Assembly: GCF_030816235.1 (NCBI RefSeq)
Contig: NZ_JAUSXT010000001.1
Span: 1,674,001-1,738,000 of the forward strand
From: Microbacterium sp. W4I4
GTDB taxonomy: Bacteria > Actinomycetota > Actinomycetes > Actinomycetales > Microbacteriaceae
Length of the DNA stretch: 64,000 nt
Reading direction: 5' to 3'
Part shown: positions 1 to 8,417 of the stretch, piece by piece
Numbering within the stretch: position 1 is the stretch's first letter
Layout: every line of letters begins with the position of its first letter
Program-made: the position numbers and the translations under genes
Notes under the pieces: generated by a model
Told to the model about the DNA's origin: nothing
Database searches by the model: none
Seen by the model: only the letters and a program-made list of their open reading frames with translations

Positions 1-1
1 C

Positions 2-445
2 TCCGCAGGCGGGCAGATCGCCCTCTCGGCAGCGCAGACGCTCCGCGATCAGGGCGTGCCCTCCGTCCGCACCGTGCTGATCGCTCCGGCCCTCGATCTG
101 ACGTTCTCGAACCCGTCGATTCCGGAGGTGCAGCCGGATGACCCGTGGCTCGCACCCGGTGGGGCGCGAGAGCTCGGACGCCGGTGGGCCGGAGACCTCG
201 ATGCGCGGGATCCCGTCGTCAGTCCGCTCTTCGGACAGTTCGACGGGCTCGGGCCGATGCTCGTCCTCAGCGGCACTCACGACATCCTGAATCCCGACGC
301 CCGCATCGTGGTCGACCGGGCGCGCGCGGCGGGCGTGGACGTTCGGCTGATCGAGCGCGCCGGCGCCCTGCACGTCTTCCCCCTCCTGCCCACGCGAAGC
401 GGCCGGGACGCCCGGACGGAGATCGTGTCGGCGGTGGGCGCCTGA
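2..445 (+). CDS. Alpha/beta-hydrolase, acetyl-esterase/lipase type (5' end cut off)
   Basis: Only the C-terminal 147 codons are inside the window. The frame opens directly on SAGGQIALSAAQ, which is the part of the GDSAGG nucleophile elbow that follows Gly-Asp in hormone-sensitive-lipase-like esterases, so the oxyanion HGGG region and the N-terminus lie to the left. Further on come the aspartate region (LSGTHDILNPDARI, around codon 90) and the terminal histidine (ALHVFPLL), completing a Ser-Asp-His triad in the right order and spacing. It probably hydrolyses small carboxylic esters in the cytoplasm; the substrate cannot be read from the sequence. It converges on the metal-transport operon that follows. 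Confidence 0.8.
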   Translation, partial: SAGGQIALSAAQTLRDQGVPSVRTVLIAPALDLTFSNPSIPEVQPDDPWLAPGGARELGRRWAGDLDARDPVVSPLFGQFDGLGPMLVLSGTHDILNPDARIVVDRARAAGVDVRLIERAGALHVFPLLPTRSGRDARTEIVSAVGA

Positions 446-494
446 CCTGTCGCCCGATCAGCACCCGAGCACTCGGCGACGCGGAGCGACGGAT

Positions 495-1502
495 TCAGAA
501 CCCGGAGACTCTCCCTCTGACGAGGAAGTCGTCCACGTTCGGAAGATGCTCGCGCACACTGCGTTCGGCGGCATCCACGGCATCCGGATGCCGCCCATCG
601 ACCGTCACGAGCGCATCACCCTGCAGGCGGTGACCGACCCAGCGCAGGCGAATGCGATCGATGCTGACCAGCCCGTCCACATGCTCGAGCGCATGCTCCA
701 CGCGGTCGACGAGCTCGGGCTCGATGCCGTCGAGGAGCCGCCGCCCCACACTGCGGATGGTACCGATCAGCAACACGAGGATGGCAGCGGAGATGATCAG
801 TCCGACGATGGGATCCGCCAGCGGGAGCCCTGCCAGCACGCCGATGCCGCCGATCACGACGGCGAGCGAGGTGAAGCCGTCGGTGCGCGCGTGCACGCCG
901 TCGGCGACGAGAGCCGCCGAGCCGATGCGGCGGCCGACGCGGATGCGGTAGACCGCGACGGCCTCGTTGCCTAGGAACCCGATCACGCCGGCGGCGATCA
1001 CCCAGCCGATGTTCTCCAGCGGTTGCGGATGCAGGATGCGGTCGATGGACTGCCACGCGGCGAGGATCGCCGACAGCGCGATGACGAACACGATGAAGAG
1101 TCCCGCGAGGTCTTCGGCGCGCCCGAAGCCGAAGGTGTAGCGGCGGGATGCCGCGCGGCGCCCCAGCACGAAGGCGATCCAGAGCGGCACCGCGGTGAGT
1201 GCATCGGACAGATTGTGGATCGTGTCGGCGAGCAGCGCGACGGATCCGCTGAAGGCGACGACGATCGCCTGCAGAGCCGTGGTGATCAGCATCAGCACCA
1301 GGCTGACCTTCAGCGCGCGGATGCCGGCAGAATTGGCCTCCATCGCGTCGTCGATGGAGTCGGCGGCGTCGTGAGAATGCGGCACGAAGAGCCCGTGGAG
1401 AAAGCCCTTCAGACCCCTCGGATGCTGGTGACCGTGGTCATGGGCATGGGCATGGGCGTGGTCGTGCGCGTGGTCGTGGCTGTGCCCGTGCTGCGCGGTC
1501 AT
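495..1502 (-). CDS. Cation diffusion facilitator (CDF) metal exporter
   Basis: A 335-residue inner-membrane transporter expected to export Zn2+, Cd2+, Co2+ or a similar cation in exchange for protons. The N-terminus is a histidine-rich metal-binding stretch (HGHSHDHAHDHAHAHAHDHG, residues about 5-24). Six hydrophobic segments follow. The paired metal-site motifs are visible as LLADTIHNLSDAL in the second helix and LVADGVHARTDGF in the fifth, and a C-terminal cytoplasmic ferredoxin-like domain follows (VEHALEHVDG to VDGRHPDAV). The start is the ATG that overlaps the stop of the upstream ArsR gene by ATGA, so the two form one translationally coupled operon. An open frame continues upstream on this strand but is just the regulator gene read in another frame. 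Confidence 0.93.
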   Translation of the reverse strand: MTAQHGHSHDHAHDHAHAHAHDHGHQHPRGLKGFLHGLFVPHSHDAADSIDDAMEANSAGIRALKVSLVLMLITTALQAIVVAFSGSVALLADTIHNLSDALTAVPLWIAFVLGRRAASRRYTFGFGRAEDLAGLFIVFVIALSAILAAWQSIDRILHPQPLENIGWVIAAGVIGFLGNEAVAVYRIRVGRRIGSAALVADGVHARTDGFTSLAVVIGGIGVLAGLPLADPIVGLIISAAILVLLIGTIRSVGRRLLDGIEPELVDRVEHALEHVDGLVSIDRIRLRWVGHRLQGDALVTVDGRHPDAVDAAERSVREHLPNVDDFLVRGRVSGF

Positions 1503-1864
1503 TCGCCTGCTCGATCCTGATGGTGGTGCCGCGGCGTCCCGCCGAGGGAGTGCTCGGCCTGGAAGATCGCAGAGGCGACGAGCTCGGAGGCGTGCTCGTT
1601 CTCGAGCCGGTAGAAGACCCGTTGCCCGTCCTGCCTGGTCGCGACGATCCGCGCGAGACGCAGCTTCGCGAGATGCTGAGAGACGGCCGCGGGCGACTTG
1701 TCGACGATGTCGGCGAGGTGGTTGACCGAGAGCTCCTCGGCATCCTGCAGCGCGAGGATGATCCGCACTCGCGTGGCATCCGCCAGCATCCCGAACACCT
1801 CCACCGCCAGCTCGACGAAGGAACTGTCCGGCGTGTATCCGCATCTCCGCGTATCTGCACTCAT
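1499..1864 (-). CDS. ArsR/SmtB-family metal-responsive repressor
   Basis: A 121-residue winged-helix protein. The core LADATRVRIILALQDAEELSVNHLADIVDKSPAAVSQHLAKLRLARIV gives the helix-turn-helix (recognition helix SPAAVSQHLAKL), followed by the wing ATRQDGQRVFYRL and a C-terminal helix with HHH near the end that could take part in metal sensing, as in SmtB/CzrA. It heads the operon with the CDF exporter (4-base overlap), so the natural model is repression of its own operon until zinc or a similar metal accumulates. A TAGTAT box lies 6 nt before the ATG, suggesting a leaderless transcript, and an 8+8 inverted repeat covers box and start codon. Confidence 0.92.
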   Translation of the reverse strand: MSADTRRCGYTPDSSFVELAVEVFGMLADATRVRIILALQDAEELSVNHLADIVDKSPAAVSQHLAKLRLARIVATRQDGQRVFYRLENEHASELVASAIFQAEHSLGGTPRHHHQDRAGE

Positions 1865-1874
1865 ACGCAGATAC
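1851..1874 (-). promoter_or_regulatory. Inverted repeat over the start of the ArsR-CDF operon (probable operator)
   Basis: GTATCTGC at 1851-1858 and GCAGATAC at 1867-1874 are perfect inverted arms around 8 bases, overlapping the start codon (1862-1864) and reaching the -10-like box TAGTAT at 1871-1876 of the minus-strand promoter. A third related half, GTATCCGC, is at 1835-1842. Placement over the initiation region fits an autorepressor of the ArsR family. Confidence 0.6.
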
Positions 1875-1967
1875 TAATACAAACCGAGCCGGCCGAGTCC
1901 GGCCAAGATCGCATCCGGACCGCGCGAAGTTGACCCTCACGCGACGTGAGGATCCAGGCTGTCCCCC

Positions 1968-2495
1968 ATGACTGACTATTTCAATGCATTCGAGATGAGC
2001 CCCGTCCCCGACGGCCCGGACGCCGTCGCTCCGGACCCGTTTCTCGGCATCTACGCGATGCCGATGTTCGTGAAGATCCAGACGAGAGACCTTCACGCGT
2101 CGACGGAGTTCTGGGTCAACGGACTCGGGTTCGTCGACTTCTTCAGCGTTCCCGGGCAGATAGTGCATCTGCGACGGTGGGCCTTCCAGGACGTCCTGCT
2201 CGTTCCCGCCGAAGATGCCGCTCCGCCGTCGGCATCCACCGTGCACGTGTTCGTCTCGTGCGTCCTCTCCCAGCTCGAGTCCGTAGCCGCCTCGTGCCGG
2301 GCCCTGTCGCCGGATTCGGTGACCGGGCCGTACGACACGGCGTGGAGAACTCGCGATATCTCCGTCGTCACCCCGGAAGGGGCGAATGTCACGTTCACGG
2401 CGGCGACTCCGTTCATCGCCGACAGCGACGTGGGGCGCGATTTCGCATCCGTCGGCATCCTCAGCCCGGATGACGTAGAGGGAGGAGCAGAATGA
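1968..2495 (+). CDS. VOC-superfamily (glyoxalase/bleomycin-resistance fold) protein
   Basis: A 175-residue protein with one vicinal-oxygen-chelate module: MFVKIQTRDLHASTEFWVNGLGFVDFF opens the first beta-alpha-beta-beta-beta unit and ISVVTPEGANVTFT ends the second. An extra 30-residue N-terminal stretch precedes the fold. Such proteins either catalyse metal-dependent reactions or sequester small molecules; substrate unknown. The stop overlaps the start of the next gene, a TipA-type MerR regulator, by 4 bases, so the two are translated together. That pairing suggests the MerR protein senses the compound that this protein binds. Confidence 0.85.
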   Translation: MTDYFNAFEMSPVPDGPDAVAPDPFLGIYAMPMFVKIQTRDLHASTEFWVNGLGFVDFFSVPGQIVHLRRWAFQDVLLVPAEDAAPPSASTVHVFVSCVLSQLESVAASCRALSPDSVTGPYDTAWRTRDISVVTPEGANVTFTAATPFIADSDVGRDFASVGILSPDDVEGGAE

Positions 2496-3304
2496 CATCG
2501 ATGGTCGACAACGAGATCGATGAGGATGCGACGGTCGGCGTGGCCGCCGACCTCCTCGGGTTGACCGTGCGCACTCTCCACCACTGGGACGAGATCGGCC
2601 TTGCATCGCCGTCCCGCCGCACTTCTGCCGGGTACCGCCTGTACACGTGGGATGACCTCGAACGCCTCAGTCGCGTCGTCGCCTACCGCGAAGCCGGGCT
2701 CACCTTGGACGCGATTCGGGAGGTGCTCGATGACGCGACTGCCGAGATCGGAGACACCCTGCGCGAGCAGCGGGCCCAGCTGGCTGAGAAGATCGTCGAA
2801 CTGCAGAAGCTCGATGAACGACTCGAACGCATGACGGATGCGCACGAGCGCGGCATCCTCATGAGCGACGACGAGCAGCGCGAGGTCTTCGGCGAAGAAT
2901 GGGATCCACAGCAATCGCGCGCGGCGCGCTTCGTCTGGGGAGGATCCAGACAGTGGGCACAGTTCGCCGAACGCTCCGCGTCCCGCTCTCCGGATCAGTG
3001 GCGCGCGCTCTCCGAGGCCATGTCTGCTCTCCAGCGCGACCTCGCTGACGCGGTGAGTCGAGAAGTGGAGCCCGGGAGCGAGGAGGCCGACGGGCTCGTC
3101 GAACGCCACCGGGAGCTGTTCTCGAACTTCTTCCCCCTGACGCGGCAGATGCAGGTCTGCCTGGGCCGGATGTTCGAGGCCGACCCGGGGTTCTCGGCGT
3201 ACTACAACGGGATCGGCGAAGGCCTGTCCGCGTGGTTCCGCCAGAGCATCGACGAATCGGCGCGCCACCACGGCATCGATCCGGATGCCGCGACCTGGGA
3301 GTAG
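2492..3304 (+). CDS. MerR-family transcriptional activator with TipAS ligand-binding domain
   Basis: A 270-residue regulator. Residues about 12-80 form the MerR winged-helix domain (VGVAADLLGLTVRTLHHWDEIGL, then SAGYRLYTWDDLERL), residues about 85-125 a long coiled coil (LREQRAQLAEKIVELQKLDERLERM), and the rest is a TipAS-like antibiotic-recognition domain (WGGSRQWAQFAE through YYNGIGEGLSAWFRQSIDESA). Proteins of this layout bind peptide antibiotics or other drugs and activate resistance promoters by DNA distortion. It overlaps the upstream VOC gene by 4 bases and ends at the TAG before the NhaA leader. Confidence 0.9.
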   Translation: MTSMVDNEIDEDATVGVAADLLGLTVRTLHHWDEIGLASPSRRTSAGYRLYTWDDLERLSRVVAYREAGLTLDAIREVLDDATAEIGDTLREQRAQLAEKIVELQKLDERLERMTDAHERGILMSDDEQREVFGEEWDPQQSRAARFVWGGSRQWAQFAERSASRSPDQWRALSEAMSALQRDLADAVSREVEPGSEEADGLVERHRELFSNFFPLTRQMQVCLGRMFEADPGFSAYYNGIGEGLSAWFRQSIDESARHHGIDPDAATWE

Positions 3305-3429
3305 GTGCGTAGCGAAACCGCTCGCGCCCGCCGAGCTCAGCCGTATCCGCGCCGCCCGGCTAGAGTGATCCGTGGAGTGTCGGGAAGCCTGGTCGACGAA
3401 TGCCCGCTCGTCGACCCGAAAGCTCCCTC

Positions 3430-4728
3430 ATGGACAAGTCCTTCTCGCGACTCACCAGAGTCCGCGCCGTCTTCCCCTCCGCCTCCCGCATCGAGTCACG
3501 CCGCATCGGCGAGATCCTGCGCAAGGAGACCGTCGGCGGAATCCTCCTCGTCGCACTCGCGGCGATCGCGTTGCTGTGGGCGAACTCGCCCTGGGCAGAG
3601 GCGTACTTCGCGCTGCGTGACTTCGAGATCGGGTACGAGCCCTGGCATCTGCGCCTGAGTCTCGGCGCCTGGGCCGCAGACGGTCTGCTCGCCATCTTCT
3701 TCTTCCTCGTCGGCCTCGAGCTCAAGCGGGAGTTCGTCGCCGGGGACCTGCGCAAGTTCAGCACCGCCGTGGTCCCGATCGTCGCTGCCGTCGGCGGCGT
3801 GATCGTGCCCGCCGTGATCTACCTCGCCGTGGTGGCCGGATCCGCCGAGGAATCTCACGGGTGGGCGATCCCTACCGCGACCGACATCGCGTTCGCGGTC
3901 GCCGTGCTCGCGCTCATCGGATCGCATCTCCCCAGCGCGCTGCGGATCTTCCTGCTCACCCTGGCGGTCGTCGATGACCTCATCGCGATCGGCATCATCG
4001 CGGTGTTCTACACCGAGACGATCAAGCTCCTTCCCCTGGTGCTCGCGTTCCTCGCGATCGCGGTGTACGGCATGATCGCGCAGCGGTACCGGGACTTCTT
4101 CCACCTGCGTCCGACGGCCGCCTGGCTGATCCTGCTGCCCATCGGCGTGGGCGCGTGGGCGCTCGTCCACGCGTCGGGCATCCACGCCACGATCGCCGGT
4201 GTGCTGCTCGGCTTCACGATCCCGGTGCTCCACAAGCGGTCCGGTCACGGGACCGATGCCGCTCCCGGGCTCGCCGAGGTCTTCGAGCACCGGTTCCGCC
4301 CGCTGTCGACTGGCTTCGCAGTGCCGGTGTTCGCGTTCTTCTCCGCGGGCGTGGCGCTCGGCGGTGGGGAAGGTTTCGCGTCGGCGTTCGCAGACCCGGT
4401 CGTCGTCGGGATCGTCATCGCTCTCGTCATCGGGAAGCCGCTCGGCATCACTGCGGCGACCTGGATCATCACCAGACTCCGACGCATCAACCTCGACCCG
4501 TCGCTGAGATGGATCGACATGATCGGCGTCGGCCTCCTCGCCGGCATCGGGTTCACGGTCTCGCTTCTGGTGGCCGAGCTCAGTTTCGCCGTCACGAGTG
4601 AGCATCACGACCACGCCAAGGTCGCCATCCTGATCGCATCCGTCATCGCGGCCGGCGGAGCGTCCGTGCTCCTCGGGGCCCGCAACCGCCGCTACCGACG
4701 GCTCGCGCGCTCTGACGACGGGACCTGA
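3430..4728 (+). CDS. nhaA: Na+/H+ antiporter NhaA
   Basis: A 432-residue membrane antiporter with the expected set of about 12 hydrophobic helices. NhaA hallmarks are present: [25 protein letters not shown] near the N-terminus, [16 protein letters not shown], the [20 protein letters not shown] block, and [20 protein letters not shown], whose adjacent Asp pair corresponds to the ion-binding aspartates (Asp163/Asp164 of the E. coli protein). It exchanges internal Na+ for external H+ for salt and pH homeostasis. An in-frame ATG at 3400 would add ten residues, but those codons have weak G/C third positions, so 3430 is preferred; neither start has a convincing ribosome site. A TAGAGT box at 3361-3366 could be the -10. 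Confidence 0.95.
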   Translation: MDKSFSRLTRVRAVFPSASRIESRRIGEILRKETVGGILLVALAAIALLWANSPWAEAYFALRDFEIGYEPWHLRLSLGAWAADGLLAIFFFLVGLELKREFVAGDLRKFSTAVVPIVAAVGGVIVPAVIYLAVVAGSAEESHGWAIPTATDIAFAVAVLALIGSHLPSALRIFLLTLAVVDDLIAIGIIAVFYTETIKLLPLVLAFLAIAVYGMIAQRYRDFFHLRPTAAWLILLPIGVGAWALVHASGIHATIAGVLLGFTIPVLHKRSGHGTDAAPGLAEVFEHRFRPLSTGFAVPVFAFFSAGVALGGGEGFASAFADPVVVGIVIALVIGKPLGITAATWIITRLRRINLDPSLRWIDMIGVGLLAGIGFTVSLLVAELSFAVTSEHHDHAKVAILIASVIAAGGASVLLGARNRRYRRLARSDDGT

Positions 4729-4737
4729 AAAGGACTC

Positions 4738-4784
4738 TTGCCTCCGGCTGAACAAGCGTTTAACATGCTGACTATGCGTTCAGC
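4738..4784 (+). promoter_or_regulatory. Promoter and operator of the TetR-ABC exporter operon
   Basis: TTGCCT at 4738-4743, 17 bases, then TAACAT at 4761-4766, seven bases before the ATG at 4774: a sigma-A-type promoter whose transcript would begin at or next to the start codon. Inverted arms GCTGAAC (4747-4753) and GTTCAGC (4778-4784) flank the -10, and related copies GCGTTTAACATGC and GCGTTCAGCATCC occur at 4757 and 4777. This is a good candidate for TetR autoregulation. Confidence 0.6.
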
Positions 4785-5463
4785 ATCCGAAGATCTCACG
4801 ACCAGGGCGCGCATTCGCGACGCGGCGATCGCGCGGTTCGGCCAGCAAGGATTCGCCGCCACAAGTCTGCGACAGATCGCACAGGACGCCACGGTGAGTC
4901 CGGCGCTCATCCTGCACCACTTCGGCAGCAAGGACGGGTTGCGGGAAGCGTGCGACACCCACGTCGTGAGCGAGTTCCTCTCCGAGCGCGACGGGATGAC
5001 CGGCGCCGACGCGTCACGCCTGATGCGGGAGGCGCTGGACTCGCTGGAGGGGCGCAACGTGGCCCTGGACTATCTCGCAGGGATGCTCGTCGACGACTCC
5101 GCCGCATCCGACCGGCTCTTCGACTCGTTCCTCGCCGGCACTCGAGAGATGCTGCGCGAACAGGTCGCCGCGGGCACGATGCGCGAGCAGACCGACCTCG
5201 AAGCCACAGCCGTGTACATGACGCTCTACGGCCTCGGTCCCGTCATCCTGCGCCGCCACCTCGCGCGCGCCTTCGGAGAGAGCACGCTGACGACGTCGTT
5301 GCTGGAACGCTCGACGATCCCCGTGCTGGAGCTGTACACGCACGGGCTCTATGCCGACGACCGATTGCTTGTCGCCGCGAAAGAGGCACTGTCCCGGCGC
5401 AGCGGCCCTCGTTCGGACAAAGGAGTGAACGACCCGAACCAGGACCCGGATCCGCCGCGCTGA
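4774..5463 (+). CDS. TetR-family transcriptional repressor
   Basis: A 229-residue regulator. The N-terminal helix-turn-helix is clear (RARIRDAAIARFGQQGFAATSLRQIAQDATVSPALILHHFGSKDGLREACD, residues about 10-60) and the remainder is an all-helical ligand domain. The chosen ATG lies at the predicted transcription start; the frame also runs back to a TTG at 4738, but that TTG is the -35 box of the promoter. It is followed after 50 bases by an ABC-2 exporter pair on the same strand, which it probably controls. The C-terminus is rich in Asp/Pro (DPNQDPDPP). Confidence 0.9.
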   Translation: MRSASEDLTTRARIRDAAIARFGQQGFAATSLRQIAQDATVSPALILHHFGSKDGLREACDTHVVSEFLSERDGMTGADASRLMREALDSLEGRNVALDYLAGMLVDDSAASDRLFDSFLAGTREMLREQVAAGTMREQTDLEATAVYMTLYGLGPVILRRHLARAFGESTLTTSLLERSTIPVLELYTHGLYADDRLLVAAKEALSRRSGPRSDKGVNDPNQDPDPPR

Positions 5464-5513
5464 CGCGACCCCCGAACCTGATTCCTCGTCACCCTTCCGA
5501 AAGGAGCAGGGAC

Positions 5514-6452
5514 ATGAACCCTGCCATCGAACTGACCCGTCTTCGCAAGCAGTACGGTCGACGCACGGCCGTCGACTCCCTCGACCTGCGCATCGAGACC
5601 GGCACCGTCTTCGGGCTCATCGGCCCCAACGGCGCTGGGAAGACCACCACGCTGCGCATGATCCTCGACATCATCCGTCCCACGGCAGGCGCCATCCGGG
5701 TCCTGGGCGAGGACCCGCGCCAGGGCGGTCCCGCGCTTCGACGACGCATCGGCTTCATCCCCGGCGAACTCCGGCTCGATGGCCGGGTGACCGGACAGCG
5801 CATGCTCGACTTCTACGGGGAGCTTTCCGGGCCAGTGGGACCTGGAACGATCCGCGGCCTCGCCGACCGCCTCGACCTCGATCTGAGCCGCCCGGTGCAC
5901 GCGCTCTCGAAGGGCAACAAGCAGAAGCTCGGCATCGTCCAGGCCTTCATGCACGAACCGCCGCTGCTCGTTCTGGACGAGCCCACCAGCGGGCTCGATC
6001 CGCTGGTCCAGCGAGAGTTCCTCCACCTCATCACCGACGCCAGAGACCGCGGCCAGACCGTGCTGCTCAGCTCGCATGTGCTCAGCGAGATCCAACAGAC
6101 GGCTGATGCCGTCGCCGTCCTCAGCCAGGGGAAGGTGGTCGCTGAGGGTGATGTGGCATCCCTCAGGCTCGGTGCGATCCGGCGGGTGCGGGTAGGTCTC
6201 GCCGCGACGAACGAGACAGTGATCCGTGAACAGCTCGGTGCGCTGCCACACATCTCGGAGCTGGACGTACGCGGCGAGACGGACACTGTCCGGGTGAGCG
6301 CCACCGTCGAGGGCGACATCGACCCTCTGGTGAAGGTGCTCGCGCGGCACCGGGTCATCGACCTCGCGATCGAGGAGCCCGACCTGGAGGAATCCGTGCT
6401 GAGGCTCTACGGCGAGTCCTCCCGTCCAGAGGCGGGTGAGCGCGATGCGTGA
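5514..6452 (+). CDS. ABC-2 type exporter, ATP-binding subunit
   Basis: A 312-residue ATPase of the DrrA/CcmA-like exporter group. Walker A is GPNGAGKTTT, the signature LSKGNKQKLG, Walker B LLVLDEPTSGLDP and the H-loop SSHVLSE; about 90 C-terminal residues form the usual accessory domain. It powers export of an unknown compound through the membrane protein encoded next, whose start lies inside the end of this gene. A strong ribosome site (AAAGGAG, 5500-5506) precedes the ATG. Position behind a TetR gene suggests drug or metabolite efflux. Confidence 0.92.
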   Translation: MNPAIELTRLRKQYGRRTAVDSLDLRIETGTVFGLIGPNGAGKTTTLRMILDIIRPTAGAIRVLGEDPRQGGPALRRRIGFIPGELRLDGRVTGQRMLDFYGELSGPVGPGTIRGLADRLDLDLSRPVHALSKGNKQKLGIVQAFMHEPPLLVLDEPTSGLDPLVQREFLHLITDARDRGQTVLLSSHVLSEIQQTADAVAVLSQGKVVAEGDVASLRLGAIRRVRVGLAATNETVIREQLGALPHISELDVRGETDTVRVSATVEGDIDPLVKVLARHRVIDLAIEEPDLEESVLRLYGESSRPEAGERDA

Positions 6453-7245
6453 TGCGCTTCCAATCTTCCGGCGTGCGCTCCGCGAGAGCTGGCGCGGAAC
6501 GCTGGGCTGGACCATCGGCGTCGCCGCGGTGCTGTTCATGTATCTGCCGCTCTTCCCCAGCATCGGCGGCAACGGGCAGATGCAGCAGATCATCGACAGC
6601 CTGCCTCCCGAGTTGGTGGGAGCGCTCGGCTATGACCAGATCGGCACCGGTGCCGGATACGCGCAGGGCACCTTCTACGGTCTCATCGGATTCCTCCTGC
6701 TGACCATCGCCGCCACGGCCTGGGGCGCGGGCGCCATCGCCGGAGCCGAGGAATCCGGGCGTCTCGAGCTGGACCTGGCTCACGGTGTGGGCCGTGTGGG
6801 ATACGCGCTGGAGTCCGCCGCCGCCATCCTGGTCCGGCTCGTCTGGCTCGGTGTGTTCGCGGGCGCTGTGGTCGCCCTGCTCAACGATTCCGCTCAACTC
6901 GACATCGAACCGATCCGCATCGTCGACGCCACCGTCGTCTTCGTCGGACTCACCGTGCTCGCGGGGAGCAGCGCGCTCTTCGTGGGTGCGCTCTTCGGTC
7001 GCCGTTCCTGGGGAATCGCTGCCGGCGCAGGCATCGCTATCGCCGGGTACGCCTTCAACGCGATCGCGAACCAGGTCGAGGCGGCGGAATGGCTGCGGAC
7101 GATCTCCCCCTACTCCTGGGCCTTCCATCAGCCTCCCCTCGTGGAGGGACTCAGCCCGAGCGGCGCCGTCGCGCTCTGGGCGCTGAGTCTCGTGCTCATC
7201 GCGGGAAGCGGGTGGGCGCTGCGCCGCCGCGACGTGATCGGCTGA
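6436..7245 (+). CDS. ABC-2 type exporter, membrane subunit
   Basis: A 269-residue polytopic protein with six hydrophobic segments, among them TLGWTIGVAAVLFMYLPLF, FYGLIGFLLLTIAATAWGAGAIAG, LVRLVWLGVFAGAVVALL, VVFVGLTVLAGSSALFVGAL and AVALWALSLVLIAGSGWAL. The cytoplasmic element GAEESGRLELDLAHGVGR corresponds to the coupling region seen in ABC-2 permeases. It overlaps the ATPase gene by 17 bases if the GTG at 6436 is used, or 8 bases from the ATG at 6445 (MRDALPIFRR); the ATG is equally plausible. It forms the channel of the exporter encoded here. Confidence 0.88.
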   Translation: MSAMRDALPIFRRALRESWRGTLGWTIGVAAVLFMYLPLFPSIGGNGQMQQIIDSLPPELVGALGYDQIGTGAGYAQGTFYGLIGFLLLTIAATAWGAGAIAGAEESGRLELDLAHGVGRVGYALESAAAILVRLVWLGVFAGAVVALLNDSAQLDIEPIRIVDATVVFVGLTVLAGSSALFVGALFGRRSWGIAAGAGIAIAGYAFNAIANQVEAAEWLRTISPYSWAFHQPPLVEGLSPSGAVALWALSLVLIAGSGWALRRRDVIG

Positions 7246-7249
7246 GTCG

Positions 7250-7342
7250 ATACGGGCGCTCATCCTCGCCTTCGGCACGCAGCGCGATGTCGAGCCCTGT
7301 GCGGCACTCGCCGAACGGCTGCAGAGCGGGGGCCATGTCGTC
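7250..7342 (+). pseudogene. Remnant of a UGT/GtfB-like glycosyltransferase N-terminus
   Basis: The bases read ATA CGG GCG CTC ATC and so on, giving IRALILAFGTQRDVEPCAAL and then AERLQSGGHVVL. That closely follows the N-terminal Rossmann strand and loop of antibiotic- and sterol-type glycosyltransferases (pattern MRxLxxxxGTRGDVxPxxALAxxLxxxGHxV). The start codon position is ATA, and after about 31 codons the similarity stops, with arginine- and serine-rich nonsense following. It looks like a decayed gene relic between the ABC exporter and the kinase gene. Confidence 0.5.
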
Positions 7343-7423
7343 CTGCCGAAGCGGCGACGCTCGCCCCGTGCATCACGGCGGGGCGGGGACGACTGCAGCC
7401 GGGGCGCGGGAAGAGCGTCGTTC

Positions 7424-8308
7424 TCATGCCGTCGTCAGGTCGGCCACGTCGCTCAGCACGGCATCACGTGAGCGCCCGTATTTGGCAAGCACCTCTTCGG
7501 AGGAACTGATGAGGGCCTTCCACAGCGCCCAGGCGGCTCCTCGCAACCATGCATCCCCCGGCAGCTCCAGCCGGTCGCGCAGTCGATCACGTTCGGGAGA
7601 ACTGCAACTCAACCATGCGAAGGCGAGGTCGCAGGCGGGGTCCCCGACGCACGTCTGGCCGAAGTCGATGAGCGCCGCCAATCGGCCGCTGCTGTCGAAC
7701 AACATGTTGCCCGGCGCGACATCGCCATGAACCCACACCGGCGGCCCGGTCCACACCGTGGCCACGGCCGCATCCCAGAGCGCCCGACATCCCTCAGCGC
7801 GACGTCTGTCCAGCAGCGGGAGCCGGCCCTGCACCTCCTCGCCGACCGCACTGACGTGGCAGCCGCGGTAAGCAGATGCGCTTCCCGCCCACGGGCCTCC
7901 GACCGTGTCGCAGTCCTGCAACGCCTTCAGGGCATCACCCAAACTGCTGATGGCGCTGTTCCGCTCGCGCGTCTCAACCGCGGCCAGAGTGTGCCCCTCG
8001 ATCCACTCGCGAACGGACCAAGGTCGGTTGAATGCCGCCGAGGGGACCCCTGTCGCCACTACCCGGGGGATCGCGACGCCAAAGCTCGATCCGAGGATCG
8101 CGAGGGATTGCTCCTCCCGGACCAGGCCGGCGACGTAGCCGTCAGCGCTCGGGAGGCGGACAGTCATCCGGTCGCCCAGCCGGAAGGTGCGGTTGTCCCA
8201 CCCCTGAACCTCCACCGGGCGGACCGGCAACTCCGACCACTGAGGAAACTGCTCCGATACGAGAAAGCGAACCAAGGAAGAAGTGATCTCTTCGGAAGCG
8301 GCGGCCAT
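7424..8308 (-). CDS. Aminoglycoside phosphotransferase (APH)-family kinase
   Basis: A 294-residue protein with the APH fold. WDNRTFRLGDRMTVRLP holds the nucleotide-loop and lysine-equivalent region, WIEGHTL the hinge, VWVHGDVAPGNMLF the catalytic HGDxxxxN loop and LAALIDFGQTCVGDPACDLAFAW the metal-binding DFG-like segment. Family members phosphorylate aminoglycosides, macrolides, choline, homoserine and other alcohols, so resistance is possible but not shown. TAAGCT lies six bases before the ATG, consistent with a leaderless transcript. The gene stands alone, reading towards the glycosyltransferase relic. Confidence 0.9.
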   Translation of the reverse strand: MAAASEEITSSLVRFLVSEQFPQWSELPVRPVEVQGWDNRTFRLGDRMTVRLPSADGYVAGLVREEQSLAILGSSFGVAIPRVVATGVPSAAFNRPWSVREWIEGHTLAAVETRERNSAISSLGDALKALQDCDTVGGPWAGSASAYRGCHVSAVGEEVQGRLPLLDRRRAEGCRALWDAAVATVWTGPPVWVHGDVAPGNMLFDSSGRLAALIDFGQTCVGDPACDLAFAWLSCSSPERDRLRDRLELPGDAWLRGAAWALWKALISSSEEVLAKYGRSRDAVLSDVADLTTA

Positions 8309-8383
8309 CGCGCCAGCTTAGTAAGCGACCGCACGGGCACTCGAGAAACCACAGATGTCCGTCACGATTTCCGTGATCAAACC

Positions 8384-8411
8384 TTTACATTCGTTACCGC
8401 GCCGTTATACA
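8384..8411 (+). promoter_or_regulatory. Strong sigma-A-like promoter in front of a non-coding stretch
   Basis: TTTACA at 8384-8389, 16 bases, then TATACA at 8406-8411. Both hexamers are within one or two bases of consensus, better than most promoters in this window. No convincing protein gene begins at the expected start site near 8418, and a hairpin terminator follows about 70-100 bases later. Confidence 0.6.
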
Positions 8412-8417
8412 CTCATC

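Noticed and set aside
1503..2606. Upstream extension of the CDF transporter frame
   Set aside because: It runs across the ArsR and VOC genes with no homology; the His-rich ATG start overlaps the ArsR stop.
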